From positions 1 through 48,264 of the forward strand of contig PXTS01000058.1 in assembly GCA_003022485.1 (NCBI GenBank): a stretch of 48,264 nucleotides of DNA, given 5' to 3'. Position numbers and translations under genes: made by a program. The notes beneath the pieces were generated by a model that saw nothing but the letters and a program-made list of their open reading frames with translations, had not been told where the DNA came from and made no database searches. Shown piece after piece: positions 42,060 through 48,264 of the stretch. The stretch is from Bacteroidetes bacterium QS_8_68_28 (GTDB lineage Bacteria; Bacteroidota; Rhodothermia; Rhodothermales; Salinibacteraceae). Each line of letters opens with the position of its first letter. Position 1 is the stretch's first letter.

Positions 42060-42118
42060 GACCGGGGGAGCTGGGGCCTGCAGCTTTCAACCCGAACCCT
42101 GAAACGGTGCCAGCGGCG

Positions 42119-42553
42119 CTATTCTTCCTCCACCTCCTCGTAGCCGGGGCGCTCGACGAACTTGGTCTTGATCGGCAGCTTATGGCGGGCGAGGCGGAGT
42201 GCTTCCCGAGCCAGCGCGCGGGGGGCGCCGCCGCCGACCTCGAAGATCATCCGTCCCGGCTTGACGGGAGCCACGAAAAACTCCGGGGAGCCTTTGCCCT
42301 TGCCCATGCGCGTCTCGGCAGGCTTTTGGGTGACGGGCTTGTCCGGAAAGATGCGGACCCAGACTTTTCCGGCGCGTTCGAGCTTGCGGTTGGCCGCCAC
42401 GCGCGCCGCCTCGATCTGGCGGCTGGTGATGCGCCCCTTTTCGAGCGCCTTGAGGCCGAAGTCGCCGAAGCTGACGCGCGTGCCCCGGTTGGCGTTGCCC
42501 TTGAGGCGCCCGCGCTGCTGCTTGCGATGCTTGAGGCGGCTGGGTTCGAGCAT
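42119..42553 (-). CDS. rplP: Large-subunit ribosomal protein L16
   Basis: A 144-residue L16, which lines the A-site side of the 50[21 protein letters not shown] and [20 protein letters not shown] start it; [40 protein letters not shown] and [20 protein letters not shown] follow, ending in [20 protein letters not shown]. The four final Glu are unusual. The [11 protein letters not shown] loop contacts tRNA. Start ATG at 42553; sequence upstream is spacer. Confidence 0.98.
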   Translation of the reverse strand: MLEPSRLKHRKQQRGRLKGNANRGTRVSFGDFGLKALEKGRITSRQIEAARVAANRKLERAGKVWVRIFPDKPVTQKPAETRMGKGKGSPEFFVAPVKPGRMIFEVGGGAPRALAREALRLARHKLPIKTKFVERPGYEEVEEE

Positions 42554-42559
42554 GGGGTT

Positions 42560-42625
42560 GGTCTCTGGTTTTTGGTCTCTGGTTTTTGGGTCACCTGGCC
42601 AACGAACAACCAAGCCCAAAAACCA
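42560..42625. repeat. 14-base duplication plus inverted repeat between rpsC and rplP
   Basis: GGTCTCTGGTTTTT occurs at 42560-42573 and 42574-42587. TGGTTTTTGGG (42580-42590) is complementary to CCCAAAAACCA (42615-42625). In the transcript the C/A-rich arm of the duplication precedes the rplP start. Confidence 0.95.
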
Positions 42626-42636
42626 AGAATGGAGAA

Positions 42637-43341
42637 CTAAGAGTTGCGGCGGCGGGGGGGAGGTTGCTTCATCTGCTGGCGCTGCTGGGCCTGCACGTTG
42701 GGGCTCAGGTCGGGCGTGCCCAGGATTTCGCCCCGGTAAATCCAGACTTTGACCCCGATGGTGCCGTATATCGTGAGCGCGGTGGCCCGCTTGAAGTCGA
42801 TGTCGGCGCGCAGGGTGTGCAGCGGGACGCGGCCTTCGAGATACTCCTCCACGCGCCCCATCTCGGCCCCGCCCAAGCGCCCGGCCACGCGGATGCGCAC
42901 GCCCTCGGCCCCGGCACGCATGGCGGCGCTCATGGCCTGGCGCATCGCGCGGCGAAAGGAGATGCGCCCTTCGAGCTGTTCGGCGATGTTCTGCGCCACA
43001 AGGCTGGCGTCCAGCTCGGGTTGCTTGATCTCGCTGATGTTGATCTGGATGTCCTTGTCGGTCAGGCGCTTGAGCTCCTCACGCAGCTTCTCGACCTCAC
43101 TGCCGCCGCGCCCGATCACGACACCGGGGCGAGAGGTGTGGAGCGTCAGGATCACGCGCTTGGGCGTGCGCTCGATGACGGTGCGGCTGAGACCGGCCCG
43201 TTCGAGACGCGCAGAGAGGTAGCGGCGGATTTCCTCGTCCTCCACGAGCTTCGACTGGATGTCCTCCTCGTCATACCAGTTGGAGTCCCATCCTTTGATG
43301 ACGCCGAGGCGGAAGCCAATCGGGTGTGTTTTCTGTCCCAT
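42637..43341 (-). CDS. rpsC: Small-subunit ribosomal protein S3
   Basis: A 234-residue S3 at the mRNA entry, with helicase-like role. [20 protein letters not shown] opens it; the KH domain is [60 protein letters not shown] and [20 protein letters not shown] form the C-terminal domain, with [18 protein letters not shown] near the end. The final residues ([16 protein letters not shown]) are Gln/Pro/Arg-rich. Start ATG at 43341. The spacer before it holds GGGGGCAGTTCCGCCCCC, a compact hairpin. Confidence 0.99.
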   Translation of the reverse strand: MGQKTHPIGFRLGVIKGWDSNWYDEEDIQSKLVEDEEIRRYLSARLERAGLSRTVIERTPKRVILTLHTSRPGVVIGRGGSEVEKLREELKRLTDKDIQINISEIKQPELDASLVAQNIAEQLEGRISFRRAMRQAMSAAMRAGAEGVRIRVAGRLGGAEMGRVEEYLEGRVPLHTLRADIDFKRATALTIYGTIGVKVWIYRGEILGTPDLSPNVQAQQRQQMKQPPPRRRNS

Positions 43342-43424
43342 AATGATTTTTGGTTTTTGGGTTTTGGTTTTCAAGGGGGCAGTTCCGCCCCCAAGCGCCA
43401 AAGACTAAAAGACGAAAATTTTGC

Positions 43425-43799
43425 TCACGCCGCCTCCAGTTCTGCGCCGTCGCGCTCGTCGGCGGTGGCAACGATGACCGTGAGATGGCTCGTGCGCTTT
43501 TTGTAGGGGTGCGCGCGCCCCCGGGCGGCAGGGCGGAAGCGCTTGTAGGCCGGTCCCTCGTCTACGCGAATTTCCTTGACGAAGAGGTCATCTTCGTCAA
43601 CGCGCTCGTCGCGGTTCTGCTCGATCATGTTGAAGACCGCGTCGCGCAGGGTGCGCTCGATGGGGTCGGTGGCGCGCTGCGGCATGAAACCCAGCGCGCT
43701 GACGGCCTCAGCGACGCCTTTGCCGCGCACGGCGTTGACCACGGCGCGCATCTTCATCGGCGCGTTGCGGATGTACTTGCGGACGGCACGGGATTGCAT
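43425..43799 (-). CDS. rplV: Large-subunit ribosomal protein L22
   Basis: A 124-residue L22, whose loop forms part of the exit-tunnel constriction. Key parts are VRKYIRNAPMKMRAVVNAVR, GKGVAEAVSALGFMPQRATD, KTL-like ERTLRDAVFNMIEQ and FVKEIRVDEGPAYKRFRPAA with RGRAHPYKKRTSHLTVIVAT. The end DERDGAELEAA is acidic. Start ATG at 43799. It is followed upstream by a 201-base spacer, second longest among the S10 genes, with the dispersed motif. Confidence 0.98.
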   Translation of the reverse strand: MQSRAVRKYIRNAPMKMRAVVNAVRGKGVAEAVSALGFMPQRATDPIERTLRDAVFNMIEQNRDERVDEDDLFVKEIRVDEGPAYKRFRPAARGRAHPYKKRTSHLTVIVATADERDGAELEAA

Positions 43800-43838
43800 G
43801 GCAGCTTCGCGGTTGCGGGTTTGGGGTTTTACTGGCGG

Positions 43839-43992
43839 GAGTCGCTTCGCTCGTCTCGGGTTTAGGGTGCTCTATCCGAGAGCAAAACAATACGTTGCTG
43901 CGGCGGGGCGCGCGCGGATGGGGGCCACCGACGCAAGCGGCGCGGCGTGAGAACGAACCACTAACCAGCGAGCGCGAGCGAGCGGACGAACC
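43839..43992. other. Spacer between rpsS and rplV with dispersed-motif copies
   Basis: GGAGTCGCTTCGCTCGTC at 43839-43856 and the opposite-strand motif AACCAGCGAGCGCGAGCGAG at 43963-43982 (continuing CGGACGAACC) resemble the GCTCGC-type motif found elsewhere in the window. The two are opposed and could pair. No gene is present. Confidence 0.55.
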
Positions 43993-44000
43993 CCGAAAAA

Positions 44001-44300
44001 TCACGGCGCAGGCTTCTTCGTTTTGGCGCGGCGGTCGGCCTTGCCCACGGGGTGGCCGGTGAACGTGCGCGTCTCGGCGAACTCGCCGAGTTTGTGGCCG
44101 ACCATGTTTTCCGAGATGTAGACGGGAACGAACTGCTTTCCGTTGTGCACGGCGAACGTGTGGCCCACGAAGTCGGGCGTAATCATCGAGGCCCGGCTCC
44201 ACGTCTTGATGACGCGCTGAGCATCCTCCTCGTTGAGCTCGTCCACCTTGCGCCGGAGCTTGTAGTAGACGTAGGGACCTTTGCGTAGAGAACGCGGCAT
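44001..44300 (-). CDS. rpsS: Small-subunit ribosomal protein S19
   Basis: A 99-residue S19, in the 30S head near the A-site finger. [60 protein letters not shown] and [15 protein letters not shown] cover the whole fold, with the tail [13 protein letters not shown]. Start ATG at 44300, preceded in transcription sense by CTCAAA, with no Shine-Dalgarno. The spacer toward rplB is G-rich on one side (GGGTTTGGGAGGGGTGGGGG) and C-rich on the other. Confidence 0.98.
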   Translation of the reverse strand: MPRSLRKGPYVYYKLRRKVDELNEEDAQRVIKTWSRASMITPDFVGHTFAVHNGKQFVPVYISENMVGHKLGEFAETRTFTGHPVGKADRRAKTKKPAP

Positions 44301-44389
44301 TTTGAGTCTGGGGTGGCGGGGTTTGGGAGGGGTGGGGGTTGTTGGAGCGCAGGCGTGGGAGATACTCCCGCACCCCCGCACTCCCAACC

Positions 44390-45220
44390 CTACTGGCTTT
44401 CGTTGCGGCGGCGGATGATATATTTGTTGGACTTTTTGTTGCGCTTGCGCGTTTTGTAGCCCTTGGCGGGGAGGCCCTTGCGGCTGCGCGGGTGGCCGCC
44501 ACTGGCGCGCCCTTCGCCTCCGCCCATGGGGTGGGAAACGGGATTCATCGCCACCCCGCGCGTGCGAGGGCGGCGCCCCAGCCAGCGGTTGCGCCCGGCT
44601 TTGCCGAGGTCAATGTTCATGTGATCGGGATTGGAAACGCGCCCCACCGTCGCTTTGCAGCGCGACGGCACCAGACGCGTCTCGCCGCTGGGCAGCTTGA
44701 GCGTAGCGTACTCGCCCTCGCGCGCGGTAAGCTGGGCGCTGGTCCCGGCCGAGCGAGCCATCTGCGCCCCCTTCCCCGGCGTCATCTCGACGGCGTGCAC
44801 GGTCGTGCCCGTCGGCATGAAGCGCAGCGGGAGGCAGTTGCCCGGCTCCGCGTCGGCGCTCGGACCGCTCTCCAGGCGGTCCCCCACCTCCAGCTCGTCG
44901 GGAGCGATGATGTAGCGCTTCTCTCCGTCGGCGTAGACGAGCAGGGCGATGCGGGCGGAGCGGTTCGGGTCGTACTCGATGGTCGCCACCCGCGCCGGGA
45001 CGCCGTCTTTGTCGCGCTTGAAGTCGATGATGCGGTACTGGCGCTTGTGGCCGCCGCCGCGGTAGCGCATGGTCATGCGTCCCTGGTTGTTGCGCCCGCC
45101 CGTGCGCTTCAGCGGCTCGACCAGGCTCTTCTCCGGCTCCGTCTCGGTGATGTCGTCGAAGGCGGAGATGGAGTACTGGCGCTGCCCGTTCGTGTCGGGT
45201 TTGAGGTTTTTGGTAGCCAT
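44390..45220 (-). CDS. rplB: Large-subunit ribosomal protein L2
   Basis: A 276-residue L2, required for subunit joining and near the peptidyl transferase centre. [40 protein letters not shown] and [20 protein letters not shown] open it. [39 protein letters not shown] and [20 protein letters not shown] follow, with the catalytically important His in NPVSHPMGG. The end is [19 protein letters not shown]. Start ATG at 45220. Length normal. Confidence 0.99.
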   Translation of the reverse strand: MATKNLKPDTNGQRQYSISAFDDITETEPEKSLVEPLKRTGGRNNQGRMTMRYRGGGHKRQYRIIDFKRDKDGVPARVATIEYDPNRSARIALLVYADGEKRYIIAPDELEVGDRLESGPSADAEPGNCLPLRFMPTGTTVHAVEMTPGKGAQMARSAGTSAQLTAREGEYATLKLPSGETRLVPSRCKATVGRVSNPDHMNIDLGKAGRNRWLGRRPRTRGVAMNPVSHPMGGGEGRASGGHPRSRKGLPAKGYKTRKRNKKSNKYIIRRRNESQ

Positions 45221-45337
45221 GGCCGTTTGGAGCTTTGGTCTCTGAGGCTTTGGTTTTGGGGTTTTGGTCTTTGGGTCTCGGAACGCCGGCGACGGCTCGG
45301 GTGCAGAAACCAAAAACCAAGACCGAAGGCCCAAGTC

Positions 45338-45637
45338 CTAAATGCTTTCGAAAAAGTCGATTTCCTCGCTGCCCTCCTTAAGCGTAACGATGGCTTTTTT
45401 GTAAGCGGACGTGCTCCCTTCGATAAGACCCGCCTGCGTGAACTGGCTGCGTTTCTTGCCGGGAATAATCATCGTGCGCACGTCGTCTACGTCGGTACCG
45501 GGGTAGTGCTTCTCGACGGCCTGCCGGATCTGCGGCTTGCTGGCCTTCATGCCCACGATGAACGTGTACTGCCCCTCCTCCATCAGGCGAGTCGTCTTCT
45601 CGGTCACGTAGGGGCGAACCAGAACGCGCTTGCTCAT
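45338..45637 (-). CDS. rplW: Large-subunit ribosomal protein L23
   Basis: A 99-residue L23 at the exit tunnel, docking site for trigger factor and SRP. VLVRPYVTEKTTRLMEEGQY, TFIVGMKASKPQIRQAVEKH and VDDVRTMIIPGKKRSQFTQA define it, with GSTSAYKKAIVTLKEGSEEI at the end. Start ATG at 45637. Its spacer toward rplB carries GGTTTTGGTCTTTGGG on one side and AAACCAAAAACCAAGACCG on the other, partly complementary. Confidence 0.98.
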   Translation of the reverse strand: MSKRVLVRPYVTEKTTRLMEEGQYTFIVGMKASKPQIRQAVEKHYPGTDVDDVRTMIIPGKKRSQFTQAGLIEGSTSAYKKAIVTLKEGSEEIDFFESI

Positions 45638-45645
45638 CGGTTTTG

Positions 45646-45673
45646 GGTCTTTGGGTTTTGGTCTTTGGGTTTT
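45646..45673. repeat. 14-base tandem duplication upstream of rplW
   Basis: GGTCTTTGGGTTTT occurs at 45646-45659 and 45660-45673, eight bases outside the rplW start. AAAGAACCAAAAATCAAG on the far side (about 45691-45708) is roughly complementary. Confidence 0.95.
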
Positions 45674-45707
45674 GTCTTTTTTCTCAGGCCGACGAAAGAA
45701 CCAAAAA

Positions 45708-46352
45708 TCAAGAACGAAGAATCTCGGTGAGCGCGTCGAGGGCGCCTTCCTGGGCAAGGATCACGTCGGCCTTCATCACGTCCACCGTCGAGGCGTTGCG
45801 GCCCTCTTTGACCGACAGATTCGAGACGTTCTGGCTGGAACGGTAGACGTGCGGGGCGTGCTCGGCAGTGAGGAGCAGCACCTTTTGCCCGTCGTCGTCG
45901 CCGCCGTCCAGCTCCAGTTGCGCGAGCAGATCGGTAAGCTGGCGCGTGGAGGGACGGTCGAACGAAAAGTCTTCGACCACGCGAAGCGCGCCGGCGTCGG
46001 CTTTCGCGCTGAGGGCCGAGCGGCGCGCGAGGCGCTTGGTCTTTTTGTTGAGGTCCAGCTTGTAGTCGCGCGGACGGGCGCCGTGTGCGCGCCCCCCGGT
46101 CTGGCGAATCGGCGACTTGGCGTCGCCGGCGCGAGAGCGGCCGGTGCCTTTCTGGCGGTAAAGCTTGCGCCCGGAGCCGCGCACATCGCTGCGCTCTTTA
46201 GTCTTGTGCGTGCCCTGGCGCGCGGCGGCCTGGATGCGCCGCACGTCCAGCCACACGACGTGCTCGTTCGGCTCGATGCCGAAGACCGCGTCGCTGAGGT
46301 CGGCCTGGCGGCCGGCCTCCGTGCCATCTTGGTTGTAAATGGGAAGCTGCAT
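45708..46352 (-). CDS. rplD: Large-subunit ribosomal protein L4
   Basis: A 214-residue L4, with its long loop in the exit tunnel; in enterobacteria it also represses the S10 operon. NEHVVWLDVRRIQAAARQGT, KTKERSDVRGSGRKLYRQKG and TGRSRAGDAKSPIRQTGGRA contain the loop. DYKLDLNKKTKRLARRSALS, ALRVVEDFSFDRPSTRQLTD and VDVMKADVILAQEGALDAL complete it. The start is the ATG at 46352 (MQLPIYNQDG); the upstream continuation of the frame is repeat sequence. The ATG is directly preceded by a 16-base duplication. Confidence 0.98.
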   Translation of the reverse strand: MQLPIYNQDGTEAGRQADLSDAVFGIEPNEHVVWLDVRRIQAAARQGTHKTKERSDVRGSGRKLYRQKGTGRSRAGDAKSPIRQTGGRAHGARPRDYKLDLNKKTKRLARRSALSAKADAGALRVVEDFSFDRPSTRQLTDLLAQLELDGGDDDGQKVLLLTAEHAPHVYRSSQNVSNLSVKEGRNASTVDVMKADVILAQEGALDALTEILRS

Positions 46353-46357
46353 GTCGT

Positions 46358-46452
46358 CGGTGTTCTCGTGTTTCGGTGTTCTCGTGTTGGAGTGTTTCGG
46401 GGGTTCCGGTCTCTGCGTGCTGAAGCACTTCAACACCGCAACACCAGAACAC
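46358..46452. repeat. 16-base duplication and long-range inverted repeat between rplC and rplD
   Basis: CGGTGTTCTCGTGTTT (46358-46373) and CGGTGTTCTCGTGTTG (46374-46389) are tandem. GTGTTCTCGTGTTG (46376-46389) pairs with CAACACCAGAACAC (46439-46452) at 13 of 14 positions. One arm therefore abuts the rplD start and the other touches the rplC stop codon, so the fold spans the whole spacer. Confidence 0.95.
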
Positions 46453-47090
46453 TATTTCCGGTGGATCTCGACGTATCCCTCCTTCGGCCCCGGCACCGAC
46501 CCTTTGATGAGAATCAGGTCGCTGGCCTCAATGATGCGCACGACCTCGAGGTTGAGCGTTTTGGTGCGCTCCCCGCCCATGCGCCCGCCCATCTTCATCC
46601 CCGGGAAAACGCGCGAGGGGTCGCTGGCCGCCCCGATGGAACCGGGGGCGCGCTCCACGTCGCTCTGGCCGTGCGTCTGCATCCCTACGCCGCTAAAGTC
46701 GTGGCGCTTGACGACGCCCTGGAAGCCTCTTCCCTTGGAAGTGCCAACCACGTCTACGAGTTCGCCCTTCACGAAGAGATCGCCTAAGCGGATCTCCTCT
46801 CCCCGCTCGACGGGTTCTTCGAGATCGTCGTTGAAGTTGCGGAACTCGCGCACGACCTCCTTCGGCCCAGTGCCGGCTTTGTCGAAGTGGCCCAGCAAGG
46901 CCTTCGAGGTGCGCTTCGCCTTGGCCTCCCCCACGCCCAGTTGCACTGCGTCGTAGCCGTCGGGGCCGCCCGCGGTTTTGACCTGCGTGACGACGTTCGG
47001 CTCGGCCTCCACGACGGTGACGGGCACGTTCGTGCCGTCGTCGTCGAAGACGCTGGTCATGCCGACTTTCTTTCCGATGATACCGCTCAT
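46452..47090 (-). CDS. rplC: Large-subunit ribosomal protein L3
   Basis: A 212-residue L3, which initiates 50S assembly. GIIGKKVGMTSVFDDDGTNV and VPVTVVEAEPNVVTQVKTAG begin it. GRGFQGVVKRHDFSGVGMQT, HGQSDVERAPGSIGAASDPS, RVFPGMKMGGRMGGERTKTL and LILIKGSVPGPKEGYVEIHR are diagnostic; the tryptophan-finger loop near the peptidyl transferase centre lies in the middle. Start ATG at 47090, overlapping the stop codon of the preceding lipoprotein gene (ATGA), so its translation may be coupled to that gene. Confidence 0.99.
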   Translation of the reverse strand: MSGIIGKKVGMTSVFDDDGTNVPVTVVEAEPNVVTQVKTAGGPDGYDAVQLGVGEAKAKRTSKALLGHFDKAGTGPKEVVREFRNFNDDLEEPVERGEEIRLGDLFVKGELVDVVGTSKGRGFQGVVKRHDFSGVGMQTHGQSDVERAPGSIGAASDPSRVFPGMKMGGRMGGERTKTLNLEVVRIIEASDLILIKGSVPGPKEGYVEIHRK

Positions 47091-47683
47091 GGCGTGGCTG
47101 CGGGGGCTGTGGGGCGTCCTGAAAGCGAAGGGCGAAAGCTGCTGGTGGGCACGCGCTCGCGGGCGATGGTGATGGCAACGTCTTCGACGTTTCCGAAGCC
47201 GCCGAGCGCCAAAAGGTCAATGAGATCCTCGGCATCCGTGTCGTCTTCGGCCATCAGGTCGACGCGCGCCGGGTCGTCCGTCTCGCTTGCTTCGAAATCG
47301 TAGCTGAGAGAAAGAAACCTGGCCGTCGTATTCAACTTCAGTTCGCTGTCGTCGGCGTCCACCTCAAAGGTTCCCCGCCGAATGAGCAACGTGTCGCCCC
47401 GGTCGTTGAGCGACTGCGCGAGAAAAAGCTCGTTTTCGTTCTTGTCTACGCGAAGGCGAAAAAGGATCGCATTCGGATACTGGCTGTCGAGGGAGGCAAA
47501 CGCGGGATCGCCGTCCACGCGCAGGTCGGTGATGAACCAGGAGCCGCTCAACCTCTCGCGGTCGGCGTCGTCTTCGGTATTGTTGGCGTCGCAGCCCGCT
47601 GTGGCGAGCAAGGCGCCGGTGAGCGCCAGTGCAAGGGCAGCCTGTCGGGCGTTTTGAAAGCAGGGCGTGGGTCGTTTTTGCAT
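47087..47683 (-). CDS. Predicted lipoprotein of unknown function inserted between rpsJ and rplC
   Basis: A 198-residue protein with a hydrophobic signal segment (AALALALTGALLATAGC) ending in Cys31, a fair lipobox although position -3 is Thr. The mature part has LSGSWFITDLRVDGDPAFAS, AILFRLRVDKNENELFLAQS, TLLIRRGTFEVDADDSELKL and LSLSYDFEASE, an alternating beta pattern beginning with GSW that recalls lipocalin-like domains; this is a fold guess, not a family match. Asp and Glu are abundant. The ATG at 47683 is preferred over a longer frame because the signal follows it. Its stop codon overlaps the rplC start by 4 bases, and 97 bases separate it from rpsJ. rpsJ-rplC is among the most conserved gene pairs in bacteria, so its place here is exceptional. 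Codon use looks slightly less biased than in its ribosomal neighbours. Confidence 0.75.
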   Translation of the reverse strand: MQKRPTPCFQNARQAALALALTGALLATAGCDANNTEDDADRERLSGSWFITDLRVDGDPAFASLDSQYPNAILFRLRVDKNENELFLAQSLNDRGDTLLIRRGTFEVDADDSELKLNTTARFLSLSYDFEASETDDPARVDLMAEDDTDAEDLIDLLALGGFGNVEDVAITIARERVPTSSFRPSLSGRPTAPAATP

Positions 47684-47780
47684 GGGGTCCTTCGCGGAAA
47701 GGCCGAAAAGAGCACTCGCATCGCGCCTGCTCTGGTCCGCAAAAAAAGGGCCATGCACGTTCTGCAAACGACGGGCCGCC

Positions 47781-48092
47781 TCACACTTTGATCTCCACGT
47801 CCACGCCGCTGGGCAGCTCCAGGTTCATCAGCGAGTCCACCGTGTCGCCGCTGGAGGAGTGAATGTCGATGAGGCGCTTGTGGTGGCGGCGCTCGAACTG
47901 CTCGCGGCTCTTTTTGTCCACGTGCGGGCCGCGCAGCACGGTGTAGACTTTCTTCTTGGTGGGCAGCGGGATCGGACCGCTGACCACCGCGCCGGTCTTC
48001 TTGACCGTGTCGATGATCTTCTCCGCACTCCGGTCGATCAGCGAATGATCGTAGCTTTTGAGCTTGATGCGGATTTTCTGCTGCGTGGCCAT
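47781..48092 (-). CDS. rpsJ: Small-subunit ribosomal protein S10
   Basis: A 103-residue S10, part of the 30S head and, as NusE, of transcription antitermination complexes. [40 protein letters not shown] and [20 protein letters not shown] cover the N-terminal part. [20 protein letters not shown] and [20 protein letters not shown] complete it. Length is the family's. The start is ATG at 48092; an upstream continuation is spacer. It follows tuf, 123 bases away, whose spacer includes a GCGTTCAGC/GCTGAATGC-type fold. Confidence 0.99.
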   Translation of the reverse strand: MATQQKIRIKLKSYDHSLIDRSAEKIIDTVKKTGAVVSGPIPLPTKKKVYTVLRGPHVDKKSREQFERRHHKRLIDIHSSSGDTVDSLMNLELPSGVDVEIKV

Positions 48093-48215
48093 CTTAATCT
48101 GCGATTTCGGATTTTCGATTTGTGATTCGCTGCCGCTCGCCAACCGACCCTCATCATTCGACGCCGTGAGCGGTCAGCGTTCAGCCGTCAGCTCTCGGCC
48201 TGAAGCGCTGAATGC

Positions 48216-48264
48216 TTAGTCCAGCACGTCGGTTACGACGCCGGCTCCGACGGTGTGGCCGCCC
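48216..48264 (-). CDS. tuf: Elongation factor Tu, C-terminal end only
   Basis: Only the last 16 codons lie in the window. They read GGHTVGAGVVTDVLD and a TAA stop, the C-terminal strand of EF-Tu domain III (GG-T-VGAGVVT is near-universal). Most EF-Tu proteins have Arg where this has His and end a few residues earlier. EF-Tu delivers aminoacyl-tRNA to the ribosome. Its position immediately before rpsJ is the standard str-S10 junction. Confidence 0.92.
   Translation of the reverse strand, partial: GGHTVGAGVVTDVLD

Noticed and set aside
47735-47775. Terminator between rpsJ and the lipoprotein gene
   Set aside because: Seven T occur on the minus strand after GGCCC, but only about four base pairs of stem are available; too weak to call.

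Overview
The window is high-GC bacterial chromosome carrying housekeeping genes. It most likely comes from the Rhodothermia/Salinibacter side of the Bacteroidota. The reasons are inferential: the order secY-map-infA; no recognisable Shine-Dalgarno sequences, with many starts preceded by A/C-rich sequence instead; a DUF4105 protein; a TonB-type C-terminal domain; and strongly acidic extensions on ribosomal proteins S17, L5 and L17 and on an HU-like protein, as expected of a salt-adapted proteome. Nothing indicates a prophage, insertion sequence or CRISPR array. 

Layout. 1-3105 (minus): type IV pilus / type II secretion ATPase (3' end outside the window) and its inner-membrane platform protein. 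3344-7168 (plus): a frameshifted Uma2 remnant, a DUF4342 protein, a PLP-dependent threonine/serine dehydratase-type enzyme, an intact Uma2 protein and a TIGR02757 protein. The last overlaps tail-to-tail with a flavin reductase. 7069-11284 (minus): flavin reductase preceded by the heat-shock group hrcA-grpE-dnaJ, without dnaK. 11688-13505 (plus): sppA. 13646-17270 (minus): an alpha/beta hydrolase-like protein, phosphoglycerate mutase gpmI and an endonuclease III with an added zinc ribbon. 17466-18800 (plus): DUF4105 membrane protein. 18851-21451 (minus): a large fusion of a degenerate kinase domain, one membrane helix, TPR-like helices and a TonB C-terminal domain. 21756-29470: tRNA-Glu(CUC) with terminator, ribH, a PHP phosphoesterase, a flippase-like membrane protein, a DUF72 protein, ruvX, an HU-like protein and a bifunctional (p)ppGpp synthetase/hydrolase. 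29691-48264 (minus): the merged tuf-S10-spc-alpha ribosomal cluster, read from tuf at the right edge to rplQ. 

The ribosomal cluster is nearly canonical (tuf, rpsJ, rplC, rplD, rplW, rplB, rpsS, rplV, rpsC, rplP, rpmC, rpsQ, rplN, rplX, rplE, rpsN, rpsH, rplF, rplR, rpsE, rplO, secY, map, infA, rpsM, rpsK, rpsD, rpoA, rplQ). It has three oddities. A predicted lipoprotein gene sits between rpsJ and rplC and overlaps the rplC start by 4 bases. rpmD and rpmJ are missing from their usual places. The genes are separated by roughly 50-170 base spacers rather than tightly packed. 

The most unusual large-scale signal lies in the spacers. About twenty gene edges across the window carry head-to-tail duplications of 12-20 bases. 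Several duplicate the end of the neighbouring gene including its stop codon (rpsD, rpsN, rpsH, grpE). Many spacers of the ribosomal cluster also form inverted repeats that place an A/C-rich arm directly upstream of the next start codon. Together with the pseudokinase-TonB fusion and the lipoprotein inside the S10 operon, these are the best candidates for something not yet described.
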